The notes: generated from the letters alone by a model not told the origin. 30,596 nt of DNA from JBBSTY01 sp038235385 (GCA_038235385.1 JBBSTY010000028.1:1-30596); one strand, 5' to 3'. Positions 1 through 7,741 are shown, counted from the first letter of the stretch. Translations and numbers: made by a program.

Positions 1-701
1 GGAGGCTCCGAGGCTCGCTCGCCTCGGACACCGACGAGGAGCGCCGGTCCCTGCGCAACGCCGGCGATCGGCAGTCGCACGACCTCCTCATGACGGGCCT
101 GGCCGGCCAGCTCGCGGCAGGCGATGCGGTCCTCTCCGAGGAGGGGACCGACGACCCGGTGCGCCTCGGCGCTCGGCGGGTGTGGATCGTCGATCCGCTC
201 GACGGCACGCGAGAGTTCGGGGAGGTCCCGCGCTCGGACTGGGCCGTGCACGTGGCCCTCACCATCGACGGGTCGCCGGTCGCCGGGGCGGTCGCCCTCC
301 CAGCACTGGATCTGACGCTGTCCACCGGCACGGACCTCCCCACGCTCGGTCCGATCCCATCCCGCCCCCGGCTCATCGTGAGCCGCACCCGCCCCCAGCC
401 GGCGGTGTCCTGGCTCGCCGACCAGCTCGACGGCGAGCTGGTGCAGATGGGCAGTGCGGGTGCCAAGGCCATGGCGGTCGTGCGGGGTGAGGCCGAGATC
501 TACGCCCACACCGGCGGGCAGTACGAATGGGACTCGTGCGCGCCCGTCGCCGTGGCGCTCGCCGCCGGGCTGCACGCGTCGCGGATCGACGGGTCGCCCC
601 TCGTGTACAACCGGGAGAACCCGTACCTCCCCGACCTCGTGATCTGCCGGGCCGAGCTCGCCGACGCCGCGCTGTCGGGTCTCGAGTCGTTCCCCGGCTG
701 A
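1..701 (+). CDS. cysQ: 3'(2'),5'-bisphosphate nucleotidase / inositol-monophosphatase family, CysQ-like (5' partial)
   Basis: The reading frame is open from base 3 and runs in from the left edge, so the N-terminus is missing. An internal ATG at 90 is not the likely start, because conserved sequence (GDRQSHDLL) lies before it. Visible family motifs are VLSEE, the metal-binding WIVDPLDGTREFGE and, near the C-terminus, YEWDSCAPVAVALAAG. These are the Mg-binding carboxylate motifs of the FIG/inositol monophosphatase superfamily. The spacing and the 'GTREFGE' and 'EWDSCAP' wording match actinobacterial CysQ, which in that group removes the 3' phosphate of PAP (adenosine 3',5'-bisphosphate) during sulfate assimilation and may also act on inositol phosphates. 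The protein should be cytosolic. It ends 51 bases before the crotonase gene on the same strand. The superfamily is certain; CysQ rather than another member is likely. Confidence 0.85.
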   Translation, partial: RLRGSLASDTDEERRSLRNAGDRQSHDLLMTGLAGQLAAGDAVLSEEGTDDPVRLGARRVWIVDPLDGTREFGEVPRSDWAVHVALTIDGSPVAGAVALPALDLTLSTGTDLPTLGPIPSRPRLIVSRTRPQPAVSWLADQLDGELVQMGSAGAKAMAVVRGEAEIYAHTGGQYEWDSCAPVAVALAAGLHASRIDGSPLVYNRENPYLPDLVICRAELADAALSGLESFPG

Positions 702-752
702 GGTGGACCTCGGTCCGGTCGTGCGCCGTGGCGCCGTGGCAGGATCGTCGAC

Positions 753-1568
753 ATGGACCTGAAGACCACTCGGTACGACGTCGACGACTCCATCGCCACC
801 ATCACGCTCGATCGCCCGCACCGGTTGAACGCCTGGACGGGCCGGATGCACACCGAGTACCGATGGGCGCTCGAACAGGCCGAGGCCGACCACGGGGTTC
901 GGGTGGTGGTCGTGACCGGCGCCGGCCGGGGGTTCTGCGCAGGCGCGGACAGCGGGGCGCTGGAGGGCCACGTCGACAAGGGCGGGTACGACCCGGGAAC
1001 GCCGAGCGACATCGCCCGCCCCGGCTACGGCGTCCGACCGGAGTTCGACCACGACTTCGCCTTCCACTTCGGTCTCACCAAGCCGACCATCGCTGCCATC
1101 AACGGACCGGTGGCGGGAGTCGGGCTGGTGCTCGCGTGCTACTGCGACCTGCGCTTCGCCGCTGCGGGGGCCAAGTTCACCACCGCCCACGGCAAGCTGC
1201 ACCTGCCGGCGGAGTACGGGCTGTCGTGGCTCCTCCCCCGTCTCATCGGCCTCGGGCGTGCCAACGAGCTGCTGCTGTCGAGCCGCACCTTCCTGGCCGA
1301 GGAGGCCGGTGAGCTCGGCCTGGTGAACGCCGTCGTCGCGCCCGAGGACCTGATCGCGCACACCTACGACTACGCGACCATGCTCGCCACGACCGTCTCC
1401 CCCGGCTCGCTGGCGGCGACCAAGCGCCAGATCTACACCGATCTGCACCGCGACGTCGGTTCGTCGGTGGCCGAAGCCGAGGTCCTGCTCCACCGCATGA
1501 TGGCCGAGCCCGCCTTCGCCGAAGGAGTGGCGGCGCTCGTCGAGAAGCGCCTTCCCGACTTCGGGTGA
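753..1568 (+). CDS. Crotonase-superfamily protein (enoyl-CoA hydratase/isomerase-like)
   Basis: 271 residues, the usual length for a single-domain crotonase. The fold is shown by ITLDRPHRLNAW (res. 17-28), the first oxyanion loop GRGFCAGAD (58-66), the second oxyanion segment INGPVAGVG (116-124) and WLLPRLIGLGRANELLLSSR (159-178). Members act on acyl-CoA thioesters in fatty-acid or other acyl-CoA catabolism. Aligned by eye to rat mitochondrial hydratase, the two catalytic glutamates (Glu144, Glu164) fall on Val126 and His146, so a classical hydratase reaction is doubtful. Glu154 in LPAEYG may serve instead, as in the mycobacterial EchA subgroup that has a similar RGL-x-AE-x-G-SWLLPR stretch. 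Upstream, CAGGAT (740-745) then seven bases precede the ATG; this could be a weak leaderless -10 or a short AGGA ribosome site. The family is sure, the reaction is not. Confidence 0.88.
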   Translation: MDLKTTRYDVDDSIATITLDRPHRLNAWTGRMHTEYRWALEQAEADHGVRVVVVTGAGRGFCAGADSGALEGHVDKGGYDPGTPSDIARPGYGVRPEFDHDFAFHFGLTKPTIAAINGPVAGVGLVLACYCDLRFAAAGAKFTTAHGKLHLPAEYGLSWLLPRLIGLGRANELLLSSRTFLAEEAGELGLVNAVVAPEDLIAHTYDYATMLATTVSPGSLAATKRQIYTDLHRDVGSSVAEAEVLLHRMMAEPAFAEGVAALVEKRLPDFG

Positions 1569-1664
1569 CGAGGTCGACGCACCGGCGCCGAGCGCGCACC
1601 CACCACGGGACCGGGTGTGGGTTCCGATGTCGTCGCCGCCTGGGTGCACCGACCGGCTGGTCCG

Positions 1665-1670
1665 TAGACT
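1665..1670 (+). promoter_or_regulatory. Leaderless promoter -10 (TAGACT) for the AarF/UbiB gene
   Basis: TAGACT is followed by exactly seven bases and then ATG at 1678. This fits the actinobacterial TANNNT -10 placed so that transcription begins at the A of the start codon. No Shine-Dalgarno sequence lies before the ATG. It decides the start against the in-frame GTG at 1615 and ATG at 1627. The same geometry recurs at three other genes in this window. Confidence 0.6.
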
Positions 1671-1677
1671 CGGCGCA

Positions 1678-3342
1678 ATGGTCGCTCCCCTGAAACCCAC
1701 CACCAACGGCACCAGAGGCGGCCATGGTTCCGGCTTCCGGCCCGGTCCGGGCTCGCCGGTCGACCTGGCGATCGGATCGTTCAGCGATGATCCGCCGTGG
1801 ATCGTCGACCCGGCCGCCATGCGCTGGCGCGCGCCGGTCGACGCGGTCCGCTGGGTCGCTCGACGCCAGGTGCCCGATCTCGTGGCGCCGCGCCGGTTCC
1901 CGTCGGGCACCCGGGTGTTCACCGTGCTCCGCCATCTCGGGCCCGCCATCGGGCTGTGGGCGATCGGGGCTCGGCGACGCGGCGGCAGCGCGTCGAAGGC
2001 CGACCTCTCCCGCCGGCTGCGCGTCGCCGCCGAGCAGCTCGGTCCCACCTACATCAAGCTCGCGCAGATCATCTCCTCGGGCGAAGGGCTGTTCCCCGAG
2101 GAACTGGTGAACGAGTGCAAGAAGTGCCGCGACCAGGTCCCGCCGGAGGACTGGTCCGACATCCGAGACGTCATCGAATCCGAGTTGGGCCAACCGCTCG
2201 ACGACGTGTTCGCCTCCATCGATCGCCAACCCCTGGCCGCCGCCTCGATCGCCCAGGTGCACGCGGCCACGCTGGTGACGGGTGAGCGCGTCGTGGTCAA
2301 GGTGCAGCGGCCGTCGGTCGCCACCCTCGTGCACGCCGACATCAAGGTGATGGCCTGGCTCGCCCCCTTCCTCGTGGGTCGCATCCCGATCTCCGCGCTC
2401 GCGAACCCTCCGGCCCTGGTCGAGCTGTTCGCCGAGACCATCACCGAGGAGCTCGACTTCCGACTCGAAGCGCAGAACATGCTCGATGTCGCGCGCATCT
2501 TCGCCGAGCTCGACCAGCGCGGGTACGTGATCCCCCGCCCGCACCCGACACTCGTCACCCCACGCGTCCTGGTCATGGAGCGGCTCGACGGCTTCGCCTT
2601 CTACGACATCGCCGGCATCAACGACGCCGGCATCGACACGGAGGAGGTCGTCCGCATCGGGATGATCGGCTTCATGGAGGGGTGCATGCTCTACGGGCTC
2701 TTCCACGGGGACCTGCACGGCGGCAACCTGTTCGTGATGCCCGACGGCCGCGTGGCGCTGCTCGACTTCGGCATCACCGCTCGGATGAACGAGTTCCAGC
2801 GCCTCGCGTTCCTGCGGCTGCTCGTCGGTGCCTCGATGAACGACATCACGACCCAGCTCGAGGCGTTCCGTGACCTCGGTGCGCTCCCCCCCGATGCCGA
2901 CCTCCCGACGATCATCACCGATCTGGGACTCGACGGTCCGCCCATCGACCCGACCACGCTCACCCAGGAGGAGATGCTCGCCGAGATCCAACGGCTCATC
3001 AAGGCACTGCTCGGCTACGGGGCACGCATGCCGAAGGAGCTGATGCTCTTCGTCAAGAACATGGTGTTCCTCGACGGCGCCATCGCCTCGCTGGCACCCG
3101 ATCTCGACCTGTTCGCCGAGATCTCCACCATCTCGATGTACTTCGCCGAGACCCACGGCGAGCGCATCGCCGCCGACGTCGGCCTCGACGCCGACCACTT
3201 CGAGTTCGACCTCTCGGGGATCAAGGGCTCGTTCGGGGTGGACCCGAGCGACACCGACACCTTGACCTACCGCGACCTGCAGAAGCGACGGGACGTCATC
3301 CGCGAACGGATGGCCGCCAAACCCAAGCGTCGCCGCCGTTGA
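1678..3342 (+). CDS. AarF/UbiB/ABC1-family kinase-like protein
   Basis: 554 residues from the leaderless ATG at 1678. The atypical-kinase motifs appear in order: LGPTYIKLAQ (res. 121-130), the alanine-rich loop LAAASIAQVH (186-195) that replaces the glycine-rich loop, the ATP-site lysine in VVVKVQRP (205-212), EELDFRLEAQNM (257-268), HGDLHGGN (343-350) and DFG (363-365). The family's hallmark KxGQ motif reads KLAQ here. UbiB/ADCK proteins are linked to quinone biosynthesis and lipid handling; in actinobacteria their substrate is unknown. The first 110 residues are poorly conserved and Gly/Pro-rich at the very start, and the C-terminus ends in a Lys/Arg-rich tail. I see no clear membrane helix, although residues 80-100 are moderately hydrophobic. 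The next gene follows closely on the same strand. The family call is secure; the biochemical role is open. Confidence 0.9.
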   Translation: MVAPLKPTTNGTRGGHGSGFRPGPGSPVDLAIGSFSDDPPWIVDPAAMRWRAPVDAVRWVARRQVPDLVAPRRFPSGTRVFTVLRHLGPAIGLWAIGARRRGGSASKADLSRRLRVAAEQLGPTYIKLAQIISSGEGLFPEELVNECKKCRDQVPPEDWSDIRDVIESELGQPLDDVFASIDRQPLAAASIAQVHAATLVTGERVVVKVQRPSVATLVHADIKVMAWLAPFLVGRIPISALANPPALVELFAETITEELDFRLEAQNMLDVARIFAELDQRGYVIPRPHPTLVTPRVLVMERLDGFAFYDIAGINDAGIDTEEVVRIGMIGFMEGCMLYGLFHGDLHGGNLFVMPDGRVALLDFGITARMNEFQRLAFLRLLVGASMNDITTQLEAFRDLGALPPDADLPTIITDLGLDGPPIDPTTLTQEEMLAEIQRLIKALLGYGARMPKELMLFVKNMVFLDGAIASLAPDLDLFAEISTISMYFAETHGERIAADVGLDADHFEFDLSGIKGSFGVDPSDTDTLTYRDLQKRRDVIRERMAAKPKRRRR

Positions 3343-3377
3343 ACCGGTTGCCTCGTCGGTCGGCGGGCGGGTGCAGC

Positions 3378-3899
3378 GTGGCTCCGCGGCGACGCCACGC
3401 CCCTCGAGGGCGGATCCCCGTCGCGATCCTGGTGGTGGCCATCGCGGCCAGCGCCTGCGTCGGCAGCGGGAAGACCGCCCGCACCGCCAGCATCGAGCCC
3501 CTGCCCGACGGCATGTCGATCGAGGCCGACGCCGTCGACGGGTGCCGCGACGGCGAATCCGGGTTCGACTACCGCTTCCTCGTGGTCGGGCCGGCGAGCA
3601 CCACCACATCGGGCCCGTTCATCCGACATCTCCGCGACCAGGACTTCATCCGAACGGTCGCCGTCGGGGATGGCAACCCGCAGATCACCCCGGATCTCCC
3701 GTGGTCCCAGGTCGGCATGCAGCACCGCGACTACTCCCTGCGAGCCGAGATCGGCCGCCTCGACCGCTACCTGGCCGACCCGGCCCCGCACACCGGCCCG
3801 CCCGTCGACTCCATCCCCGACGACGTGCGAGAACACGCCACGGACTACGTGATCGTCGCCCTGCGACCGAGCGACTTCCAGTGCCACACCCCGCTCTGA
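3378..3899 (+). CDS. Small predicted lipoprotein, function unknown
   Basis: From GTG 3378 the product is 173 residues with a basic N-terminus, a hydrophobic stretch (IPVAILVVAIAA) and then SAC, which looks like a lipobox, followed by a soluble domain. An alternative TTG start at 3339 overlaps the UbiB stop codon (TTGA). I prefer 3378 because it gives a normal-length signal peptide, but no strong ribosome site decides it. The mature part has cysteines at DGC and FQC and a segment around SQVGMQHRDYSLRAEIGRLDRYL. I recognise no family. It sits directly after the UbiB-like gene and may be co-transcribed with it. It should be anchored on the outer face of the cytoplasmic membrane. Export is fairly likely; function unknown. 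Confidence 0.65.
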   Translation: MAPRRRHAPRGRIPVAILVVAIAASACVGSGKTARTASIEPLPDGMSIEADAVDGCRDGESGFDYRFLVVGPASTTTSGPFIRHLRDQDFIRTVAVGDGNPQITPDLPWSQVGMQHRDYSLRAEIGRLDRYLADPAPHTGPPVDSIPDDVREHATDYVIVALRPSDFQCHTPL

Positions 3900-3907
3900 G
3901 CCGGCGC

Positions 3908-3921
3908 CCGGGCGCGCCCGG
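3908..3921. terminator. GC-rich palindrome between convergent genes, possible bidirectional terminator
   Basis: CCGGGCGCGCCCGG is a perfect 14-base palindrome in the 49-base gap between the convergent lipoprotein gene (ends 3899) and pirin gene (ends 3949). As RNA it could fold as a five-pair stem with a CGCG loop on either strand. There is no U-tract, and short GC palindromes arise easily at this GC content, so the call is tentative. Confidence 0.3.
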
Positions 3922-3948
3922 CCGCTCGGGGCCGACCGGTCGGGCGGG

Positions 3949-4986
3949 TCAGGGCCGGGTCGAGGTCGCGGCGTCGCGCGCCTCCACCGTCCCGTCCGCG
4001 TGGCGGGCGAACCGACCGGCCTCGCGCCCGTGGACCGGATCGTCGGTCGGCCACGGCCATCCCCCGAAACCCGTCGTGCGGTAGTCGGCGAAGGCCTGTT
4101 CGATGCCCTCCTGGTCGTTCATGACGAAGGGCCCGTACTGCGCCACCGGCTCACCGATCGGTCGGCCCTGGAGGACCACGGCCGACGCGCCGGCCGACCC
4201 GGCGGTCACGACGAGCGGCTCATCCGGGCGGACGACCGCTGCGGTCGCCGCCTCGATCTCATGATCTCCGACGGTCATCGAACCCTCGTAGACGTAGAGG
4301 GTGCGCACGGTGTCGGGGCCGGCGGCGGGCGGCATCTCCCACGGCGCGCCGGGATCCATGGCGATCTGCCAGATGGCGACGTCGGCATCGGACCGCGACG
4401 CCCACGAGCTCGGTGGCGGCGTCGGGGGCGTGAGGCCTCCGAGCGCGCCCGCCACCACGGTGACCTCCACCCTCCGACCGTCGGCGTCGGTGACCACGTG
4501 GCGGGGGATGTCCTCGTCCCACAACATCGTGAAGTGGGGATCGACCATCTTGTCGGCCGCTGGCAGGTTGAGCCAGATCTGGAACAGCTCGCAGGTGTTG
4601 GGCCCATCTCGGTCGAGCAGCGGGAACATCTCGCAGTGGACGATGCCCGCGCCGGCGGTGAGCCACTGCACGTCCCCGCGACCGAACCGGGCGGTGGCAC
4701 CCAGCGAGTCGGCGTGGTCGATGTAGCCCTGACGGGCGAGCGTCACCGTCTCGAACCCTCGATGGGGGTGCTGCGGGAAACCCGGCACGGTGCTGCCGTG
4801 GTACATGCGCCAGCCGTCGGCGCCGGTGAAGTCCATGCCCAGGTCGCGCGCCTCGAGCGGGGCGTCGGGCCCGAGGTGCTCGTTCGCCTGCGGGTACAGA
4901 TCGAGGTGGTGGACGCAGAACAGGAACGGGTCGACCGTCGCCCACTGGAAGCCGAGCGGGATGGTCTGGAGCACGGGATCAGCCAT
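3949..4986 (-). CDS. Pirin-family bicupin protein
   Basis: 345 residues, somewhat longer than typical pirins (about 290). The metal-binding set of the N-terminal cupin is visible: HPHRGFET (His73, His75) and HCE (His117, Glu119). Typical pirin stretches flank it: GDVQWLTAGAGIVHCE, then the C-terminal PIGEPVAQYGPFVMN and GFGGWPWP. Bacterial pirins bind iron or other metals; some have quercetin dioxygenase activity and others influence pyruvate metabolism or stress responses, so the exact role cannot be read from sequence. The start at 4986 is supported by a leaderless -10 seven bases upstream; the frame stays open further upstream to 5148 but that part would overlap nucS. It diverges from nucS. 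Cytosolic. The family is confident. Confidence 0.9.
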   Translation of the reverse strand: MADPVLQTIPLGFQWATVDPFLFCVHHLDLYPQANEHLGPDAPLEARDLGMDFTGADGWRMYHGSTVPGFPQHPHRGFETVTLARQGYIDHADSLGATARFGRGDVQWLTAGAGIVHCEMFPLLDRDGPNTCELFQIWLNLPAADKMVDPHFTMLWDEDIPRHVVTDADGRRVEVTVVAGALGGLTPPTPPPSSWASRSDADVAIWQIAMDPGAPWEMPPAAGPDTVRTLYVYEGSMTVGDHEIEAATAAVVRPDEPLVVTAGSAGASAVVLQGRPIGEPVAQYGPFVMNDQEGIEQAFADYRTTGFGGWPWPTDDPVHGREAGRFARHADGTVEARDAATSTRP

Positions 4987-4993
4987 GCCATCG

Positions 4994-4999
4994 AGGCTA
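4994..4999 (-). promoter_or_regulatory. Leaderless promoter -10 (TAGCCT) for the pirin gene
   Basis: On the minus strand TAGCCT is followed by seven bases (4993-4987) and then the ATG at 4986, with no ribosome-binding sequence. This is the same TANNNT-N7-ATG layout as at 1665, 5063 and 18782. Confidence 0.55.
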
Positions 5000-5062
5000 A
5001 CGACCCCGTGGCGGCGACCGACGGGCCGGGCAGGCCGGGCGACCCGCCACCGTCGACCGCGG

Positions 5063-5068
5063 TAGGTT
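5063..5068 (+). promoter_or_regulatory. Leaderless promoter -10 (TAGGTT) for nucS
   Basis: TAGGTT, seven bases, then the nucS ATG at 5076. No Shine-Dalgarno sequence is present. The divergent pirin promoter lies about 65 bases away on the other strand. Confidence 0.6.
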
Positions 5069-5075
5069 CGACGCG

Positions 5076-5735
5076 ATGCGCCTGGTGATCGCCTCCTGCT
5101 CGGTCGACTACGTCGGACGACTCTCCGCCCACCTCCCCATGGCGCCACGGCTGATCATGGTGAAGGCCGACGGGTGCGTGGCGATCCACGCCGACGGCGG
5201 GGCCTACAAGCCGCTCAACTGGATGAACGCCCCGAACACGATCGACGAGGCCGACGGTCGCTGGGTGGTGACCAACCCCAAGGGCGAGTCGCTCATCATC
5301 ACCATCGACGAGATCCTCAGCGACTCGGCCCACGAGCTCGGGGTCGATCCCGGTCTGCAGAAGGACGGTGTCGAGGCGCACCTCCAGGTGCTGTTGGCCG
5401 CCAACCCCCACACCATCGCCGAGGGCCTGCGCCTGGTGCGCCGGGAGTACCCGACCGACATCGGGCCGGTCGACCTCCTCTGCCGCGACCCCGACGGCGT
5501 CGCCGTCGCCGTCGAGATCAAGCGTCGCGGGGACATCGACGGGGTCGAGCAGCTCGCCCGGTACATCGAGCGGCTGGACCTCGATCCGTTGCTCCGGCCG
5601 GTGCGGGGGGTCTTCGTCGCCCAGCAGATCAAGCCCCAGGCGCGCGTGCTCGCCGAGGCACGCAACCTCGGTTGGGTCGAGGTCGACTACGACGAGCTGC
5701 GCGGCATCGAATCGAACGAGCTGCGGCTCTTCTGA
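5076..5735 (+). CDS. nucS: NucS/EndoMS mismatch-specific endonuclease
   Basis: 219 residues, full length for the actinobacterial family. It begins MRLVIASCSVDY-x-GRL-x-AHLP, contains AYKPLNWM (res. 43-50), SAHELGVDPGLQKDGVEAHLQ (84-104) and the RecB-like nuclease core IGPVDLLCRD...VAVEIKRRGDIDGVEQLARY, with the catalytic acids and lysine at Asp133, Glu147 and Lys149. In actinobacteria, which lack MutS/MutL, NucS cuts both strands at G-T, G-G and T-T mismatches and underlies non-canonical mismatch repair. The C-terminus ends ESNELRLF, matching the family's conserved LRLF tail that is thought to contact the sliding clamp. It is transcribed from a leaderless promoter and ends four bases from the convergent MaoC gene. 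Very confident. Confidence 0.97.
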   Translation: MRLVIASCSVDYVGRLSAHLPMAPRLIMVKADGCVAIHADGGAYKPLNWMNAPNTIDEADGRWVVTNPKGESLIITIDEILSDSAHELGVDPGLQKDGVEAHLQVLLAANPHTIAEGLRLVRREYPTDIGPVDLLCRDPDGVAVAVEIKRRGDIDGVEQLARYIERLDLDPLLRPVRGVFVAQQIKPQARVLAEARNLGWVEVDYDELRGIESNELRLF

Positions 5736-5739
5736 CCCG

Positions 5740-6585
5740 TCAGGAGATCACGCACAGACCGTTGTCGATCACGACACGCCCGTCGTCGCCGCGCGTCCGG
5801 AAGACGAAGGACCCCTCGTCGGCGTCCCACATCTCGACGGTGAGCGACTCGCCCGGGAAGACGGGCGAGGAGAACCGGCCCTCCATCCGCGTGAGGCGGG
5901 CCGGATCGCTGCCGCACAAGGTGTGCAGCAGCGCCCGTCCCGTGAACCCGTAGGTGCACAGACCGTGCAGGATCGGACGATCGAAGCCGCCCATGGCCGC
6001 GAACGCAGGGTCGGAGTGCAACGGGTTGCGGTCGCCCGAGAGCCGGTAGGTGAGCGCCTGGTCCGGACGGGTCTGGTACGTGACCGAGTGATCGGGGTCG
6101 CGCTCGGGCGCCTGGTGCTGACCACCCGACGGACCACGATCTCCGCCGAACCCGCCCTCGCCACGGATGAAGGCCGACATGCGGTTCGTGAACAGGGGTC
6201 GGCCGGTCGCCACGTCGGTGGAGGTGGACTCGCTCACGACGACGGCGCCCTTGCCCTTGTCGTAGATCCCGACGATCTCGGCCACGGTGCTGAGCGTCCC
6301 CGAGACCGGGATGGGCCCGAACAGCTCGATGGACTGCTCGCCGTGGACGAGCATGGCGGGGTTGAACGTGCCGATCTGGGCCATGGCGCCGAAGCCGCCG
6401 GCGCCGAGCACCACGGCCGCGGTCGGCAGCACCTGCTGAGGTGTGTCGGTGGTGTTCTCGGTGGTGAACGCCAGCTCGTCGAGGCCGGCTCCCACGCCGA
6501 TCGCGTAGAGCAGGCAGTCCTTCGATGTCCAGGTCCGCTCGGTCGGTTCGCTGGTGGAGCCGACAGCATCGGGGTTGATCGGCAT
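5740..6585 (-). CDS. MaoC-like / (R)-specific 2-enoyl-CoA hydratase (MFE-2 hydratase-2 type)
   Basis: 281 residues, a double hot-dog protein. The C-terminal half carries the hydratase-2 signature TYRLSGDRNPLHSDPAFA (res. 179-196), with Asp185, Asn187 and His190 as the hydratase motif, followed by GGFDRPILHGL. The N-terminal half is the degenerate hot dog typical of peroxisomal MFE-2. The enzyme should add water to trans-2-enoyl-CoA to give (3R)-hydroxyacyl-CoA in beta-oxidation of fatty acids or steroid side chains. Its ATG lies one base after the stop of the SDR gene, so the two are almost certainly co-translated and act in sequence. The hydratase assignment is confident; the acyl chain used is unknown. 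Confidence 0.9.
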   Translation of the reverse strand: MPINPDAVGSTSEPTERTWTSKDCLLYAIGVGAGLDELAFTTENTTDTPQQVLPTAAVVLGAGGFGAMAQIGTFNPAMLVHGEQSIELFGPIPVSGTLSTVAEIVGIYDKGKGAVVVSESTSTDVATGRPLFTNRMSAFIRGEGGFGGDRGPSGGQHQAPERDPDHSVTYQTRPDQALTYRLSGDRNPLHSDPAFAAMGGFDRPILHGLCTYGFTGRALLHTLCGSDPARLTRMEGRFSSPVFPGESLTVEMWDADEGSFVFRTRGDDGRVVIDNGLCVIS

Positions 6586-6586
6586 G

Positions 6587-7495
6587 TCAGACCTTCTTCT
6601 TGTCGTTGCCGCCCATGTCGGCGTTGGGTCGAGCCCGGGCGACGAGATCCAGGACCAGCGGACCGAGCGCCTCGGGGTCGAGCACCGGTTCGGCGGTGGG
6701 GCCTCGGTGCCAGCCTTCCGACACCGAGATCGCCCGACCGGACACGTCGAACACGCGGCCGCTCACCTCGCGGGACTCTGACGACGCCAGCCAGGTGATG
6801 ATCGGCGCGATCCACGTGGGTGACATCTGCTCCTTCTGCTCCTCCGAGGCCTGGCCCATGCCCAGCCCCTCGGTCATGCGGGTGAGCGCAGCCGGGGCGA
6901 TGGCGTTCACGGTGACGCCGTAGCGCTCGAGCTCCATGGCGGCGATGATCGTGAAGGCAGCGATGCCGGCCTTGGCGGCGCCGTAGTTGGTCTGACCGAT
7001 GTTCCCGTAGATCCCCGATGGCGAGCTCGTGTTGATGATCCGGGCATCGTTCTCCTCGCCGGCCTTCGACCGGTCCCTCCAGTACGCCGCGGCTTGGTGC
7101 GCGGGCCCGAAGGTGCCCTTTAGGTGGACCTTGATGACCGCATCCCACTCGGCTTCGGTCATGTTGGTGAGCATCCGGTCGCGCAGGATGCCGGCGTTGT
7201 TGATGACGACGTCGAGCCGGCCGAACGTGTCGACGGCCTGGTCGATCAGGTTCTTGGCGCCCTCGAAGTCCGAGCAGTCGTCACCGTTGGCGGCTGCCTC
7301 GCCGCCCATGGCAACGATCTCGGCGACGACGTCGTGGGCGGGGCCGGTGCCTCGGCCCGACCCGTCCATCTCTCCCCCGAGGTCGTTGACCACGATCTTC
7401 GCCCCGTGCTCGGCGAGCATCAGCGCGTGCTCGCGCCCGATGCCACGTCCGGCGCCGGTGATGACGCAGACGCGTCCCTCGCACAGTCGGCTCAT
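6587..7495 (-). CDS. Short-chain dehydrogenase, MFE-2-type (3R)-hydroxyacyl-CoA dehydrogenase
   Basis: 302 residues. Classical SDR motifs: TGAGRGIG (res. 13-20) for NAD(P) binding, the early acidic VVNDLGG (35-41) of MFE-2 dehydrogenases, NNAG (99-102), and the catalytic Ser157/158, Tyr171 and Lys175 in TSS...YGAAK. The VNDLGG...G-x-GP-x-HDVV-EI pattern is that of the dehydrogenase part of multifunctional enzyme 2, so it probably oxidises the (3R)-hydroxyacyl-CoA made by the adjacent hydratase. Two in-frame ATGs (7501, 7495) follow an AAGGGGG ribosome site; the inner one at 7495 has the proper six-base spacing and is chosen. An extended C-terminal segment ends NDKKKV. It heads the two-gene operon. 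Confidence 0.9.
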   Translation of the reverse strand: MSRLCEGRVCVITGAGRGIGREHALMLAEHGAKIVVNDLGGEMDGSGRGTGPAHDVVAEIVAMGGEAAANGDDCSDFEGAKNLIDQAVDTFGRLDVVINNAGILRDRMLTNMTEAEWDAVIKVHLKGTFGPAHQAAAYWRDRSKAGEENDARIINTSSPSGIYGNIGQTNYGAAKAGIAAFTIIAAMELERYGVTVNAIAPAALTRMTEGLGMGQASEEQKEQMSPTWIAPIITWLASSESREVSGRVFDVSGRAISVSEGWHRGPTAEPVLDPEALGPLVLDLVARARPNADMGGNDKKKV

Positions 7496-7684
7496 CGACA
7501 TCCCCCTTCGTATCGGGACCGCACCGCGGTTCCCGTTCGGTCGTGGCCCCCCGCTCGGGACGGGTGGACCCTGTCGCCTGCCCGACCCCACGAGCAGGTG
7601 GGAGAAGTCTGCCAGGTTCCCACGAGTCGCGACCCGATCGGCCCGGACGGGCTCGGTCCGAGGCGCGATCCGACCGGCCCAGGT

Positions 7685-7700
7685 GCGGGATCGATCCCGC
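7685..7700. promoter_or_regulatory. 16-base perfect palindrome upstream of the VanW gene, possible operator
   Basis: GCGGGATCGATCCCGC is its own reverse complement and lies 41 bases before the VanW start, in the 246-base gap between divergent genes. It could be a dimeric regulator's operator or form a hairpin in the leader. No regulator gene is nearby, and no clear TANNNT promoter is seen for VanW. Confidence 0.35.
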
Positions 7701-7741
7701 GACGCAGAAGTCGGGACTCGTCGCGCGAAGCTCGTGCTCCC

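Noticed and set aside
1243..3609. Open frame of 788 codons on the minus strand.
   Set aside because: Antisense to the crotonase and UbiB-like genes; composition is that of a shadow frame.
7124..7741. Upstream extension of the VanW reading frame.
   Set aside because: It runs antisense through the SDR gene and lacks conserved sequence. The signal anchor begins at 7742.
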